Positions 8,250-16,086 are shown, counted from the first letter of the stretch. The stretch: 16,230 nucleotides of DNA from Thiomargarita sp. (GCA_023144675.1 JAGLFE010000349.1:1-16230); one strand, 5' to 3'. Made by a program: numbers and translations. Notes: generated by a model from the letters alone, not told the origin.

Positions 8250-8330
8250 ATGGACGTTGTAACCGAAACTCCGCACGATATTAATAATAAATCAACTCAT
8301 CAACAACCACACATTTTGCTGCTGGAATAA
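8250..8330 (+). other. Possible short ORF or gene relic (26 codons)
   Basis: Between the convergent HAD and PRTase genes, an ATG at 8250 opens 26 codons ending TAA at 8328. The peptide ends THQQPHILLLE. That ending resembles the first beta-strand of response-regulator receiver domains (HILLxEDD), cut off just before the acidic pair. No Shine-Dalgarno is clear. It may be a decayed gene start or chance. I see no intrinsic terminator in this 109-nt gap. Confidence 0.2.
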
Positions 8331-8335
8331 AAATA

Positions 8336-9418
8336 TTATTTTATAAGCGAAACAATACCTGTTGCTTTATAAGGCATCATGCTCATTTCTTCAACAGGAA
8401 CTTGTTTTTCCGCAGCTAAAACTAGAAATGGGGTAATTTCGGGTGAATTTTTATCTTGAACCAAAATTCTATCAGGAATACGCCGTAATAAAACCCGAAT
8501 CGCTTCCCCAATTCCTGGTCGAATTAATTTAATGTCCTTAATTTTATACTTTGCCATTAATTGCTTAATAAAGCTTTGATTAGTTTTTTGCAATTGTTCC
8601 CGATTCAAAGGTTTGATAGCTAAATTATTTGGCTTTTCAATATTGTTAATCTCAGCCATTAATTGCTCAATAAACCACACTGATAAATCCGCTTCAGCAA
8701 ATTCTGAGTAATATTTACACCCGTGAAAATCATCTGCTTCCAAATAATCTTGATTGAGAATAGTACGACTAATCAAGCCATTAATTGTTGCATTTAACAG
8801 GGCAGAAGGAATAATATAATCCTCATCAGTAACGGCAAAAGTTGCATAACCACCTATATCCGCGACCGTATAAATATCAGTAGAAATTTGCGTAGCGTAT
8901 TTTTGATTATACCGCTTAACCCATTTTTGTAATTCTCTAGTAATTCCGCCTTTTCCAGTCCAACCATCAATAAAAACAATATCTTTGCCCTGTTTATCAT
9001 GTTGAGATAAAATATAACGCAGTGCATTAATATCAATCCCACGATCAAGAATAATGGAAATTGAATAATGTGGCACATTGCGGTTAAATAAATCTTGCAA
9101 AGTACGCTTCAATAACACCCCAATCGGAGTGCCAGCCCTAGCAAGTGAAACTAGAACTAAATCATTTTTCTGATTCAATTGATTGGCTAAAACTAAAATA
9201 TGTTGGGCAAATTTTTGTTTATTTTGGCTTAAAGCGGCGTAAAAAGCGGTTTTATATTGCTTGGAAGGTAGATATTCTTTGGGAATCATTTCACTATAAT
9301 GCCGACCTTCCAGTTGCATAATTCTTTCCCGTTCCTCAACATCAGTATGATTTATGAGGATAGGTTTTAATAAAAACGAAACATCATTTGGTTTATAACT
9401 GCCACAAAACATAGACAT
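8336..9418 (-). CDS. Phosphoribosyltransferase-like protein with C-terminal PELOTA-like domain (StiP family)
   Basis: This 360-residue protein belongs to the PRTase_1 family, also labelled StiP or cysteine protease StiP in databases. The N-terminal GSYKPNDVSFLLKPI is characteristic. PRTase core elements are SLARAGTP (91-98) and a PRPP-loop-like FIDGWTGKGGIT (149-160). Residues about 290-360, with LIRPGIGEAIRVLLRR, then ILVQDKNSP, form a PELOTA-type RNA-binding-like domain. The family is known from Ter-linked operons predicted to make a nucleoside-like compound; that role is prediction. The gene follows the TRSP-type partner by 6 nt, so the two are probably translationally coupled. A GGA at 9421-9423 is only 2 nt from ATG 9418 but 8 nt from the in-frame ATG at 9412 (third codon), so 9412 may be the true start. 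Confidence 0.88.
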   Translation of the reverse strand: MSMFCGSYKPNDVSFLLKPILINHTDVEERERIMQLEGRHYSEMIPKEYLPSKQYKTAFYAALSQNKQKFAQHILVLANQLNQKNDLVLVSLARAGTPIGVLLKRTLQDLFNRNVPHYSISIILDRGIDINALRYILSQHDKQGKDIVFIDGWTGKGGITRELQKWVKRYNQKYATQISTDIYTVADIGGYATFAVTDEDYIIPSALLNATINGLISRTILNQDYLEADDFHGCKYYSEFAEADLSVWFIEQLMAEINNIEKPNNLAIKPLNREQLQKTNQSFIKQLMAKYKIKDIKLIRPGIGEAIRVLLRRIPDRILVQDKNSPEITPFLVLAAEKQVPVEEMSMMPYKATGIVSLIK

Positions 9419-9424
9419 ATTCCA

Positions 9425-10540
9425 TTAAGTTGCAGGCTTGATAAATAGTTCTATAACTTCACTAGCATAATTTTGAAGTTGCGTTGGCAAATCGTAATTA
9501 TTTGGCAAACTTGTGGTTTCATAACATAAAATAATGCTGTCATAATTTCTGGGATTATAAAAGAAATTATCAATATTTTCATGATAATTATCCTTAAACA
9601 GCAACTTTGCTTCTAAATCATTATCGACATTATACGGAGCGCGACTGGTAGCCTGTACGTAAACTTCCACTTTTCCTTGTTCTAAATATTGGGCAATTAG
9701 GTAAGCGGGATACATACATTCCCCAGTGCCTAAAACCAATACTTTTTTATTGCGAAAATGTTCAATATCAATATAGTTTTGGCAAGCAATTTCTATTTTT
9801 TGTATCCCAAACCGCCCAAAATTATAGGGAATTATATCATCTAAATCTTTGTCTTGAGTTCCTTGAGCAATACTGGGATTTTGTAGTTGCAAATTAGGTT
9901 TCCAATCAAAATTAAAATGCCCTTTATGCAAACTAACACAGCTAATATCAGGCAATTTATGCGGAATCCAATCTAAAATAGCGGCTCCAATAAAATTTTC
10001 CACTTGCGGTAATTTTTCTCGCAATGGCTTAACTAAATTGGACAAAGTTTGACCAGTAGAAAATTCATCATCAATCAACACCACATTTTTAACGTTTTCC
10101 CGTAAATTGCGTAAATTAGAATCGGGCAATTCATAAATTAAATGCGTGGGAGCATGACTATGTTCTTCTTGAAAATTTAACCAAACTGGCTGCGATAGTC
10201 GATGATAAGTAGTATGGATATAGAAAGAATTGGGCAAATTTAAATGATGATAAACTCCATAACCTAATCCTGCTGCCGCTTCTACTAAACCGATGACCAT
10301 GGTTGGTTCGTTATTCAATAAACTTTTAATTCGTTTAGCTAGTTGTGCGTACACGTTTTCCATAACTGAGGGCTTACTTGGATAACGATGTCCCAGCACT
10401 TTACTCACAAAAACAAATCCTCTTTTCTTATTTGGGCGAGAACCAAAGCCGCTAAGTTCATTGAGAAAATTATGATTCTCAGTTGTAATATTTAAATTAC
10501 CCGTTTTAAGATTAATCTGCATTTGTGCGTTACTTATCAT
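9425..10540 (-). CDS. Phosphoribosyltransferase-like protein with C-terminal TRSP domain
   Basis: The protein has 371 residues. The PRTase domain spans about 20-250, with GLVEAAAGLGYGV (84-96) and the PRPP-binding motif VVLIDDEFSTGQT (153-165). The C-terminal TRSP domain (about 264-371) contains VLGTGECMYPAYLIAQYLE and the name-giving motif in the form TSRAP (298-302). This PRTase_2-TRSP architecture is found beside the PRTase-PELOTA protein in Ter-associated biosynthetic operons, where both are thought to act on a ribose-phosphate intermediate. Here only the two PRTases are present. The gene begins 63 nt after argC on the same strand. No Shine-Dalgarno is evident before ATG 10540, and the in-frame Met at codon 7 is an alternative start. 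Confidence 0.88.
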   Translation of the reverse strand: MISNAQMQINLKTGNLNITTENHNFLNELSGFGSRPNKKRGFVFVSKVLGHRYPSKPSVMENVYAQLAKRIKSLLNNEPTMVIGLVEAAAGLGYGVYHHLNLPNSFYIHTTYHRLSQPVWLNFQEEHSHAPTHLIYELPDSNLRNLRENVKNVVLIDDEFSTGQTLSNLVKPLREKLPQVENFIGAAILDWIPHKLPDISCVSLHKGHFNFDWKPNLQLQNPSIAQGTQDKDLDDIIPYNFGRFGIQKIEIACQNYIDIEHFRNKKVLVLGTGECMYPAYLIAQYLEQGKVEVYVQATSRAPYNVDNDLEAKLLFKDNYHENIDNFFYNPRNYDSIILCYETTSLPNNYDLPTQLQNYASEVIELFIKPAT

Positions 10541-10603
10541 AAATGAATGCTGAAGTTTTTTGTTGAATAAGATTTTTTTATTTTTCTAAATTCATGGTTT
10601 AAT

Positions 10604-11644
10604 TTAAGGCAATAATCCCACTTGATTTAAGCCCATATTTTCTGGTAATCCGCTCATAATATTCATATTTTGAATTGCTTGTCCCGCCGCACCTTTTACC
10701 AAGTTATCAATAACGGCTGAAATAATAAGTAACCGATTATTTTCTGGTGGATGGTGAATAGACAGTTGGCAAATATTAGTACTGCGTACATTACGGGTTT
10801 CAGGATGGGATTTTAGCGGTAAAATATCCACAAAGGGTTTATTTTGATAAAATTCTAACAAAATAGTTTGAATTGTTGCTAAATCTACATCTTGTAATAA
10901 TGTTGCGTATAAAGTCGCTTCAATACCTCTTATCATTGGTACTAAATGCGGAACGAAAGTAAATTCAACTGGATTATCAGCATGAATATTTAAAATTTGG
11001 CAAATTTCTGGCCAATGACGATGCCCTGAAATATTATAAGCTTTAAAACTTTCACCAACCTCGCTCATCAAAGCACCTACATTAGCTTTACGACCAGCTC
11101 CACTGCTACCTGATTTTACATCTGCGATTAAACGTTGCGTATCTATAATTTTAGTTTGCAACAAAGGAATTAAACTTAATAAAATACCTGTGGGGTAACA
11201 ACCTGGATTGGCTACTAAATTAGCTTTAGAAATTTCAACTTGATTGATTTCTGCTAAACCGTAAACTGCATCAGCTAATAATTCTGGGCAACTATGTTTC
11301 ATGCCATACCATTTTTCCCAAACTGCTACTTCTTTAAGTCTAAAATCGGCTGATAAATCAATAACTTTAATATTTTTTTCCAGCAAAGTTGGCACAGTTT
11401 TCATAGCCACACCGTTTGGAGTTGCAAAAAAAACAAAATCGCATTGGCTAAAATCAGTTTGGCTAGGGTTGCTAAAGTTTAAAGCATAATGTTTTCTTAG
11501 ATTGGGAAATAAATCACTCACCGCTTTGCCAGCTTCGGCACGCGAAGTTACAATTTCAACTTGTGTATTGGGATGGTTGGTCAGTAAACGCAATAATTCC
11601 ACTCCAGTATAACCAGTGCCACCAACAATACCAATTTTTATCAT
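10604..11644 (-). CDS. argC: N-acetyl-gamma-glutamyl-phosphate reductase
   Basis: This enzyme carries out the NADPH-dependent reduction of N-acetylglutamyl 5-phosphate to the semialdehyde, third step of arginine synthesis, in the cytoplasm. The 346-residue protein is full length for the type 1 ArgC family. It begins with the dinucleotide-binding loop GIVGGTGYTG (5-14). The catalytic cysteine is C149 in NPGCYPTG, and the conserved SGSSGAGR (178-185) and GHRHWPEI (207-214) follow. ATG 11644 has a good Shine-Dalgarno, GGAG at 11654-11657, 9 nt away. It stands alone from other arg genes. The hemerythrin gene lies 60 nt upstream and the PRTase pair 63 nt downstream, all on the same strand, so a transcript spanning them is possible. 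Confidence 0.96.
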   Translation of the reverse strand: MIKIGIVGGTGYTGVELLRLLTNHPNTQVEIVTSRAEAGKAVSDLFPNLRKHYALNFSNPSQTDFSQCDFVFFATPNGVAMKTVPTLLEKNIKVIDLSADFRLKEVAVWEKWYGMKHSCPELLADAVYGLAEINQVEISKANLVANPGCYPTGILLSLIPLLQTKIIDTQRLIADVKSGSSGAGRKANVGALMSEVGESFKAYNISGHRHWPEICQILNIHADNPVEFTFVPHLVPMIRGIEATLYATLLQDVDLATIQTILLEFYQNKPFVDILPLKSHPETRNVRSTNICQLSIHHPPENNRLLIISAVIDNLVKGAAGQAIQNMNIMSGLPENMGLNQVGLLP

Positions 11645-11704
11645 TTAAAAAGTCTCCATAGATAGTAAATTCAATACTTTATAAATAAAACAGTGTGTAT
11701 ATAA

Positions 11705-12160
11705 TTATCCCCAGATTTTACCAATCCAAGATTTCTTTTTCCAAGTTGGATTTATACCTTGTTTTATCAAGAAAGGTGCGTAACGTTTATCTGAAACCAT
11801 AATATGATTTTTTAACCACTTCCTAAGAAAAGCCATGAGTTCGAGACTCAGTTCTTCTGTTTCGTTCTGAATTTTATAGTTAATATCCATTACTTGTTGT
11901 GTAAGTTCGGTATGTTGTTGCTTATGCTTTTCATAATCAGGATAAGAAAATATACGAAATAAACTTTCTTCCACGGCAAAATGAATAATTGTATATTCTA
12001 CTAATTCATTGAGAATTTCTTTAACCACCTCTTTGTTTATGTCTTGGCGTATAATACTATGATATAGACGATTAATAATATTTATCAGTTGCTTGTGTTG
12101 TTCATCAATTTCTTGAATCCCAACACTAATTTCTTCATTCCACTCAAAAAAGGCTTTCAT
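11705..12160 (-). CDS. Bacteriohemerythrin
   Basis: This single-domain hemerythrin has a non-haem di-iron site that binds O2 reversibly and is used for oxygen sensing, storage or delivery. All seven expected ligands are visible: H22 (DEQHKQL), H60 and E64 (HFAVE), H79 and H83 (HKQQH), and H119 and D124 (HIMVSD). The start FFEWNEEISVGIQEIDEQH is typical. The 151-residue length exceeds the usual 130-140 because of a C-terminal tail, NPTWKKKSWIGKIWG, rich in Lys and Trp. The tail might bind membranes or a partner (inference). ATG 12160 is supported by AGGAG at 12168-12172. A hemerythrin suits a microaerophilic or sulfur-oxidising host. Confidence 0.95.
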   Translation of the reverse strand: MKAFFEWNEEISVGIQEIDEQHKQLINIINRLYHSIIRQDINKEVVKEILNELVEYTIIHFAVEESLFRIFSYPDYEKHKQQHTELTQQVMDINYKIQNETEELSLELMAFLRKWLKNHIMVSDKRYAPFLIKQGINPTWKKKSWIGKIWG

Positions 12161-12206
12161 TAGGATGCTCCTAAATTAGTTTCCTATTCCAACAAGTTAA
12201 GAAGTA

Positions 12207-12237
12207 ATTATATATTAAAATTTTATTAAATTTACAA
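12207..12237 (-). promoter_or_regulatory. Candidate promoter for the hemerythrin gene
   Basis: On the minus strand, TTGTAA (12232-12237) precedes TATATA (12209-12214) with a 17-nt spacer. An overlapping TATAAT (12207-12212) has a 19-nt spacer. The start codon is about 47 nt downstream, after an AGGAG. The surroundings are very AT-rich, so chance matches are likely. The rest of the 177-nt gap holds only a weak inverted repeat, CCTTAA (12243) with TTAAGG (12265), and no clear terminator for the glycosyltransferase gene. Confidence 0.3.
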
Positions 12238-12337
12238 TCTCGCCTTAAAAAACTTGAGTATAAATTAAGGTTATAATAAAAAAGAGTGGCAGAATAGTTA
12301 TTTTAAAAATATATGGAAAAGTAATTATAGCTTAAAA

Positions 12338-13267
12338 TTAGCCTGATTTGCCTAATAATCCATGTAAAATAGTCTTTATAATAAAATAATTACTTTTAAC
12401 TGGATGCTTTCCATATTTCCATAAATATTTAATTTGTTTAAGTATTTCTCTTTTTATAAAGTTAGCAGTGGTGGTTTTACTTTCTAAACTTCGTAAACCT
12501 TCAAGCATATTTAGAGTCATGTAATAATAATAATAAGGTTCATATTCAATCCATAAATTATTATTAATTATTTTTTGAATATTACCTAAACGATGATACA
12601 TAATTGCGTGTTTATGCCACCACATTTCCCAATGGGCTTGATGTAAACGTAGATGACATTCATGATCAATAAAATCAATTAAATAATCGTCCTTAAATCC
12701 GCCAATTTCGCTCAATGCTTTGACATTATAAAGAGTTCCTGAATTTAGGGAAGAATGAATGGCAATAGTTTTTGTAGCAGAATTTTGAATTTTTTGATTA
12801 GTAATTAATGATTTTCCTGTCCAATAATATGGAAAATGAATATAATTTGGAAAATACCAACTATGTACACAAGCTGAAATTGCTCCAATTCGCTTACCTT
12901 GTTGTTCTAAAATATCTATTTCTTCTAATAAATGATTCAAACAACAGTGTAAACAAGTACTGTCTTGATCTAGCAAAAATAACCATTGGGCTTTTAATTC
13001 CTGCGCTTTTTTTAAACCAATATTATAAGCAGTAGCTATACCAATATTACTTGGCATTGATATAATTTCTAATTGTTTAAATTCTAAGGATTTCACTGCT
13101 GCAATAGTATTATCAGTGGAAGCATTATCAATAATTAATGTTGATATTTCAGGTAAACGTTCGTCTGTAAGACAGGAATCTAATGCACTGCAAATTGTTT
13201 CTTGACCATTATATGAAACAATAAGTGCCAGTATTTTTATATTATTCAATTTTACCACGTAAGCCAT
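12338..13267 (-). CDS. GT2 family glycosyltransferase, rhamnosyltransferase-like
   Basis: This 309-residue GT-A glycosyltransferase of family 2 transfers a sugar from a nucleotide donor during surface polysaccharide assembly, probably at the inner face of the cytoplasmic membrane. The start ILALIVSYNG (12-21), IIDNASTDNT (45-54) and the metal-binding motif LLDQDS (98-103) are typical of rhamnosyltransferase-type GT2s. An acidic region DFIDHEC (198-204) lies where the catalytic base is expected. Donor and acceptor cannot be told from sequence. The start codon lies within the last codons of the preceding glycosyltransferase gene (16-nt overlap), which argues for translational coupling and a joint pathway. 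Confidence 0.9.
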   Translation of the reverse strand: MAYVVKLNNIKILALIVSYNGQETICSALDSCLTDERLPEISTLIIDNASTDNTIAAVKSLEFKQLEIISMPSNIGIATAYNIGLKKAQELKAQWLFLLDQDSTCLHCCLNHLLEEIDILEQQGKRIGAISACVHSWYFPNYIHFPYYWTGKSLITNQKIQNSATKTIAIHSSLNSGTLYNVKALSEIGGFKDDYLIDFIDHECHLRLHQAHWEMWWHKHAIMYHRLGNIQKIINNNLWIEYEPYYYYYMTLNMLEGLRSLESKTTTANFIKREILKQIKYLWKYGKHPVKSNYFIIKTILHGLLGKSG

Positions 13268-14148
13268 TTTTTAAAAAATGTGCCTATTGTCAGTAAAGTA
13301 AATCGCATCCAAACCGCTAATATAATAGGCATAAACAATATCCAAGGATATTTTTGTCGATAAAATTTCCGATAAAATTTAATCATTCCACGATGTTTAT
13401 ACCATAATACACGAAATGGTTGATGATGACTACATCCACCTTTAACATGGGTAACTTCTATAGTAGGAACAAATAAAATTTTAAATTGATGCTGTCGAAA
13501 TCGCATAAACCAATCTAGGTCTTCACAATGCAAAAAATAATCTTCATCCATTGCACCTACCACTTTTAATGCTGAATGTCGTACAAACATACAGGCACCA
13601 GAAATACCTTCTAATTCCATTGGTTCTGTTGGTAACGGTTCTGTAGTCAACACGAAATTTTTAAACAACTTTGAATGGGGAAAAAGTTTATCAAGATATA
13701 ATATTCTTACTATTGATCGCCATGGAGTAGGAACAGTACGACGACAACCAGCTTGTTCAGTGCCATCAATGTTACGTACTAATGCACCAGCCATACCAAC
13801 GTTTGGATAATCATCCATAATAGCAATAAATTTAGCCAGCGTATTTGGAAAAATAAAACAATCGGGATTTAGAAACAGTAAATATTGACTAGTTATTTTA
13901 GGTAATACTATATTTGCCGCCCGTGCAAAACCTAAATTGGTTTTATTTTTAATAATTTGGACACGTTTATGATAACTAATTGCTTGTCGTAATTGCTGTA
14001 AACTATTATCATCTGAAGCATTATCAATGATATAAATATTAGCTGAAATAGTTGATTTTAATACGGAATTGACACATTGGGTTAATAAATTATCGCTGTT
14101 AAAATTAACAATAATAACAGAGACTAGGTCATGGTTTTTTACAGTCAT
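13252..14148 (-). CDS. GT2 family glycosyltransferase, WbbL-like
   Basis: This 298-residue GT2 enzyme begins with VSVIIVNFNSDNLL (9-22) and carries IDNASDDNS (41-49), the metal-site motif LNPDC (93-97), GACMFVR (184-190) and the acidic acceptor-site motif HCEDLD (207-212). A hydrophobic stretch at about 268-292 near the C-terminus suggests membrane attachment. The closest functional type is WbbL-like rhamnosyltransferases that act on undecaprenyl-linked acceptors in O-antigen or exopolysaccharide synthesis, but the sugar is not certain. It follows rho by 47 nt and overlaps the next glycosyltransferase by 16 nt. No convincing Shine-Dalgarno precedes ATG 14148. Confidence 0.91.
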   Translation of the reverse strand: MTVKNHDLVSVIIVNFNSDNLLTQCVNSVLKSTISANIYIIDNASDDNSLQQLRQAISYHKRVQIIKNKTNLGFARAANIVLPKITSQYLLFLNPDCFIFPNTLAKFIAIMDDYPNVGMAGALVRNIDGTEQAGCRRTVPTPWRSIVRILYLDKLFPHSKLFKNFVLTTEPLPTEPMELEGISGACMFVRHSALKVVGAMDEDYFLHCEDLDWFMRFRQHQFKILFVPTIEVTHVKGGCSHHQPFRVLWYKHRGMIKFYRKFYRQKYPWILFMPIILAVWMRFTLLTIGTFFKKWLTW

Positions 14149-14188
14149 AAAAAATGCTTTATCTTTAAGAAAAATTAAGTTAGATAAA
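14149..14188 (-). terminator. Weak hairpin plus T-tract after rho
   Basis: In minus-strand RNA, TTTATCT and AGATAAA (ends at 14188 and 14158) can pair for 7 bp, with an inner TTAA/TTAA pair across a small internal bulge. GCA and six Ts (14149-14154) follow. The stem is almost all A-T, so termination would be weak. It abuts the start codon of the next glycosyltransferase gene and may only attenuate read-through from rho. Confidence 0.3.
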
Positions 14189-14195
14189 TAATTTT

Positions 14196-15452
14196 TTATC
14201 GTTTCATCGACTCAAAAAACTGGCTATTGGTCTTCGTAACTTTCAAACGATCCAATAAGAATTCCATGGCTTTAATTTCATCCATGGGGTGAAGCAATTT
14301 ACGCAAAAGCCAAATTTTTTGCAATTCATCTGGAGAAGTTAGTAATTCTTCACGGCGAGTACCAGAACGGGTAATATTAATCGCTGGATAAATACGTTTT
14401 TCAGCAATTTTACGATCTAGGTGAATTTCATTATTTCCCGTGCCTTTAAATTCTTCATAAATAACATCATCCATTCGCGACCCAGTGTCAATCAAGGCGG
14501 TTGCCATAATAGTTAAACTGCCTCCTTCTTCTGTATTACGAGCCGCACCAAAAAAGCGTTTCGGACGGTGTAAGGCATTGGCATCTACGCCACCGGTTAA
14601 TACTTTGCCTGAAGAAGGCACAACGGTATTATAAGCACGGGCTAAACGGGTAATAGAATCCAGTAAAATAATAACATCTATTTTGTGTTCTACCAGCCGT
14701 TTGGCTTTTTCAATCACCATCTCAGCAACTTGTACATGACGAGTAGCTGGTTCATCAAAAGTACTCGCAATTACTTCACCACGCACAGAACGTATCATTT
14801 CGGTTACTTCTTCTGGGCGTTCATCGATGAGTAGTACCATTAGGTAACATTCAGGATGGTTAGCAGCAATAGATTGAGCAATATTTTGCAGCATCATGGT
14901 TTTCCCAGATTTTGGAGAGGAGACAATTAAACCACGTTGTCCTTTACCAATGGGAGCAGAAATATCAATAATGCGCGGAGTTAAATCTTCGGTACTACCA
15001 TTGCCCATTTCTAAATTTAATCGTTTATTAGCAAATAGAGGCGTTAAATTTTCAAATAAAATCTTATTTTTAGCCTGTTCAGGTGGTTCAAAATTAATTT
15101 CTTTCACTTTTAACAGGGCGAAATAACGTTCACCTTCTTTAGGCGGACGAATTTTACCAGCAACGGTATCACCAGTACGCAAGCTAAAACGGCGAATTTG
15201 GCTAGGAGAAACATAAATATCATCAGGACCAGCAAGATAAGAACTATCGGCGGAACGTAGAAAACCAAAACCATCTTGTAAAATTTCTAATACTCCATCC
15301 CCAAAGATGTCTTCTCCTTTTTTCGCATGGGCTTTTAATAAAGCGAAAATAATATCTTGTTTACGTGAACGCGCTGTTCCTTCTATATTAAATTCTTGTG
15401 CCTGTTTAATAAGCGCAGTTACAGGTTGTGTTTTTAATTCTGTTAAATTCAT
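14196..15452 (-). CDS. rho: Transcription termination factor Rho
   Basis: Rho is a hexameric RNA-dependent ATPase and RNA-DNA helicase that ends transcription at unstructured C-rich sites. The protein has 418 residues, against 419 in E. coli. The N-terminal three-helix part (1-47) is followed by the cold-shock-like primary RNA-binding domain with GVLEILQDGFGFLRS (53-67). The ATPase domain has Walker A SSPKSGKT (178-185, K181 and K184), LLIDERPEEVTEM (207-219), Walker B IILLDSITR (261-269, D265), the Q-loop LTGGVD (285-290) and the R-loop region near KGTGNNEI (336-343). No residue looks lost. trxA lies upstream on the same strand, the order seen in E. coli. The start has no strong Shine-Dalgarno. 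Confidence 0.98.
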   Translation of the reverse strand: MNLTELKTQPVTALIKQAQEFNIEGTARSRKQDIIFALLKAHAKKGEDIFGDGVLEILQDGFGFLRSADSSYLAGPDDIYVSPSQIRRFSLRTGDTVAGKIRPPKEGERYFALLKVKEINFEPPEQAKNKILFENLTPLFANKRLNLEMGNGSTEDLTPRIIDISAPIGKGQRGLIVSSPKSGKTMMLQNIAQSIAANHPECYLMVLLIDERPEEVTEMIRSVRGEVIASTFDEPATRHVQVAEMVIEKAKRLVEHKIDVIILLDSITRLARAYNTVVPSSGKVLTGGVDANALHRPKRFFGAARNTEEGGSLTIMATALIDTGSRMDDVIYEEFKGTGNNEIHLDRKIAEKRIYPAINITRSGTRREELLTSPDELQKIWLLRKLLHPMDEIKAMEFLLDRLKVTKTNSQFFESMKR

Positions 15453-15753
15453 AGTTTAATTGTTGGTTATTTATTTTTTAACGATTGATTATTTAAGCAT
15501 TTGTATTGCAAGCATATTAAATATGCGATATGCGAATTTGAAAAATAACATGCAGGAATTAGTAGAAATGTTACAAGCAAAAATGTTTCTGATTTAGTTT
15601 ATTGCAGGTAGGGTAAAAACTTAAATAAAGTAAGAATTTTATAAAATTTACCTATTCCCAATCTACAGGAGATTAAGGAAGCGGTGAGTTGCTCCCCTAA
15701 TACTATAGGAAGTATTGGAGAGATATGAGTAATTACTATAGATTTTAAGAATT
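15453..15753 (-). promoter_or_regulatory. rho leader / trxA-rho intergenic region
   Basis: This 301-nt gap probably serves as the rho mRNA leader. In E. coli the rho leader mediates autoregulation by Rho; the same here is inference. Besides the hairpin at 15692-15722, it holds a perfect short palindrome GCATAT-TAA-ATATGC (15512-15526). It also has a minus-strand ORF of 20 codons (15489-15551) without a Shine-Dalgarno. No convincing -35/-10 pair stands out. Confidence 0.4.
15692..15722 (-). other. Stable RNA hairpin downstream of trxA
   Basis: In minus-strand RNA, CTCTCC-AATACT pairs with AGTATT-A-GGGGAG around the loop TCCTAT. The stem is 12 bp with one bulged A. The outer arm includes a U-G wobble that would be a C-A mismatch in plus-strand RNA, so the structure favours the trxA-rho transcript. 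It starts about 31 nt after the trxA stop. No T-run follows, so it is not a standard intrinsic terminator. It may protect the trxA 3' end or form part of the rho leader. Confidence 0.55.
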
Positions 15754-16086
15754 TTATTCAGCTAAATTACTATCAACAAATGCGGTTAATTGTGATTTAG
15801 AAAGCGCACCTACTTTAGTTGCTATAGCTTCTCCTTCTTTAAATAACATTAAAGTTGGAATACCACGAATACCATACTTAGGAGGCGTATTAGGATTTTC
15901 ATCAATATTTAATTTGGCAATTTTTATTTTACTGCCATATTCTTGTGCTATTTCATCTAAAACTGGCGTTATCACCTTGCATGGTCCACACCATTCAGCC
16001 CAATAATCTACTAATACAGGTATATCTGCTTGAAGTACTTCCTTCGCAAAAGTATCATCCGTAACATGGATAATATGTTCATTCAT
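15754..16086 (-). CDS. trxA: Thioredoxin 1
   Basis: This cytoplasmic dithiol-disulfide oxidoreductase reduces ribonucleotide reductase, PAPS reductase, peroxiredoxins and other targets, and is recharged by thioredoxin reductase. The protein has 110 residues, the usual length. The active site WCGPC lies at 32-36 (C33, C36), preceded by VLVDYWAE with the buried Asp at 27. The cis-proline is P77 in GIRGIPTL. No signal peptide is present. ATG 16086 has GGAG at 16098-16101, 11 nt away, which is long but acceptable. It is followed by rho on the same strand. Confidence 0.98.
   Translation of the reverse strand: MNEHIIHVTDDTFAKEVLQADIPVLVDYWAEWCGPCKVITPVLDEIAQEYGSKIKIAKLNIDENPNTPPKYGIRGIPTLMLFKEGEAIATKVGALSKSQLTAFVDSNLAE

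Noticed and set aside
8227..8335. Bidirectional intrinsic terminator between convergent genes
   Set aside because: No GC-rich stem followed by a T-tract could be found by eye on either strand.
8854..9078. 74-codon minus-strand ORF inside the PELOTA-type PRTase gene
   Set aside because: It overlaps the conserved PRPP-loop region in another frame. The main frame has clear family motifs.
12808..13035. 75-codon plus-strand ORF opposite a glycosyltransferase gene
   Set aside because: It is antisense to the DQDS-containing core of a GT2 gene and has no motif or ribosome binding site.
14896..15126. 76-codon plus-strand ORF opposite rho
   Set aside because: It is antisense to the Walker A region of rho and is a shadow of a highly constrained gene.
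15523..15597. 24-codon plus-strand ORF in the rho leader
   Set aside because: It has no Shine-Dalgarno or recognisable family. Similar short ORFs are expected by chance in 300 nt.
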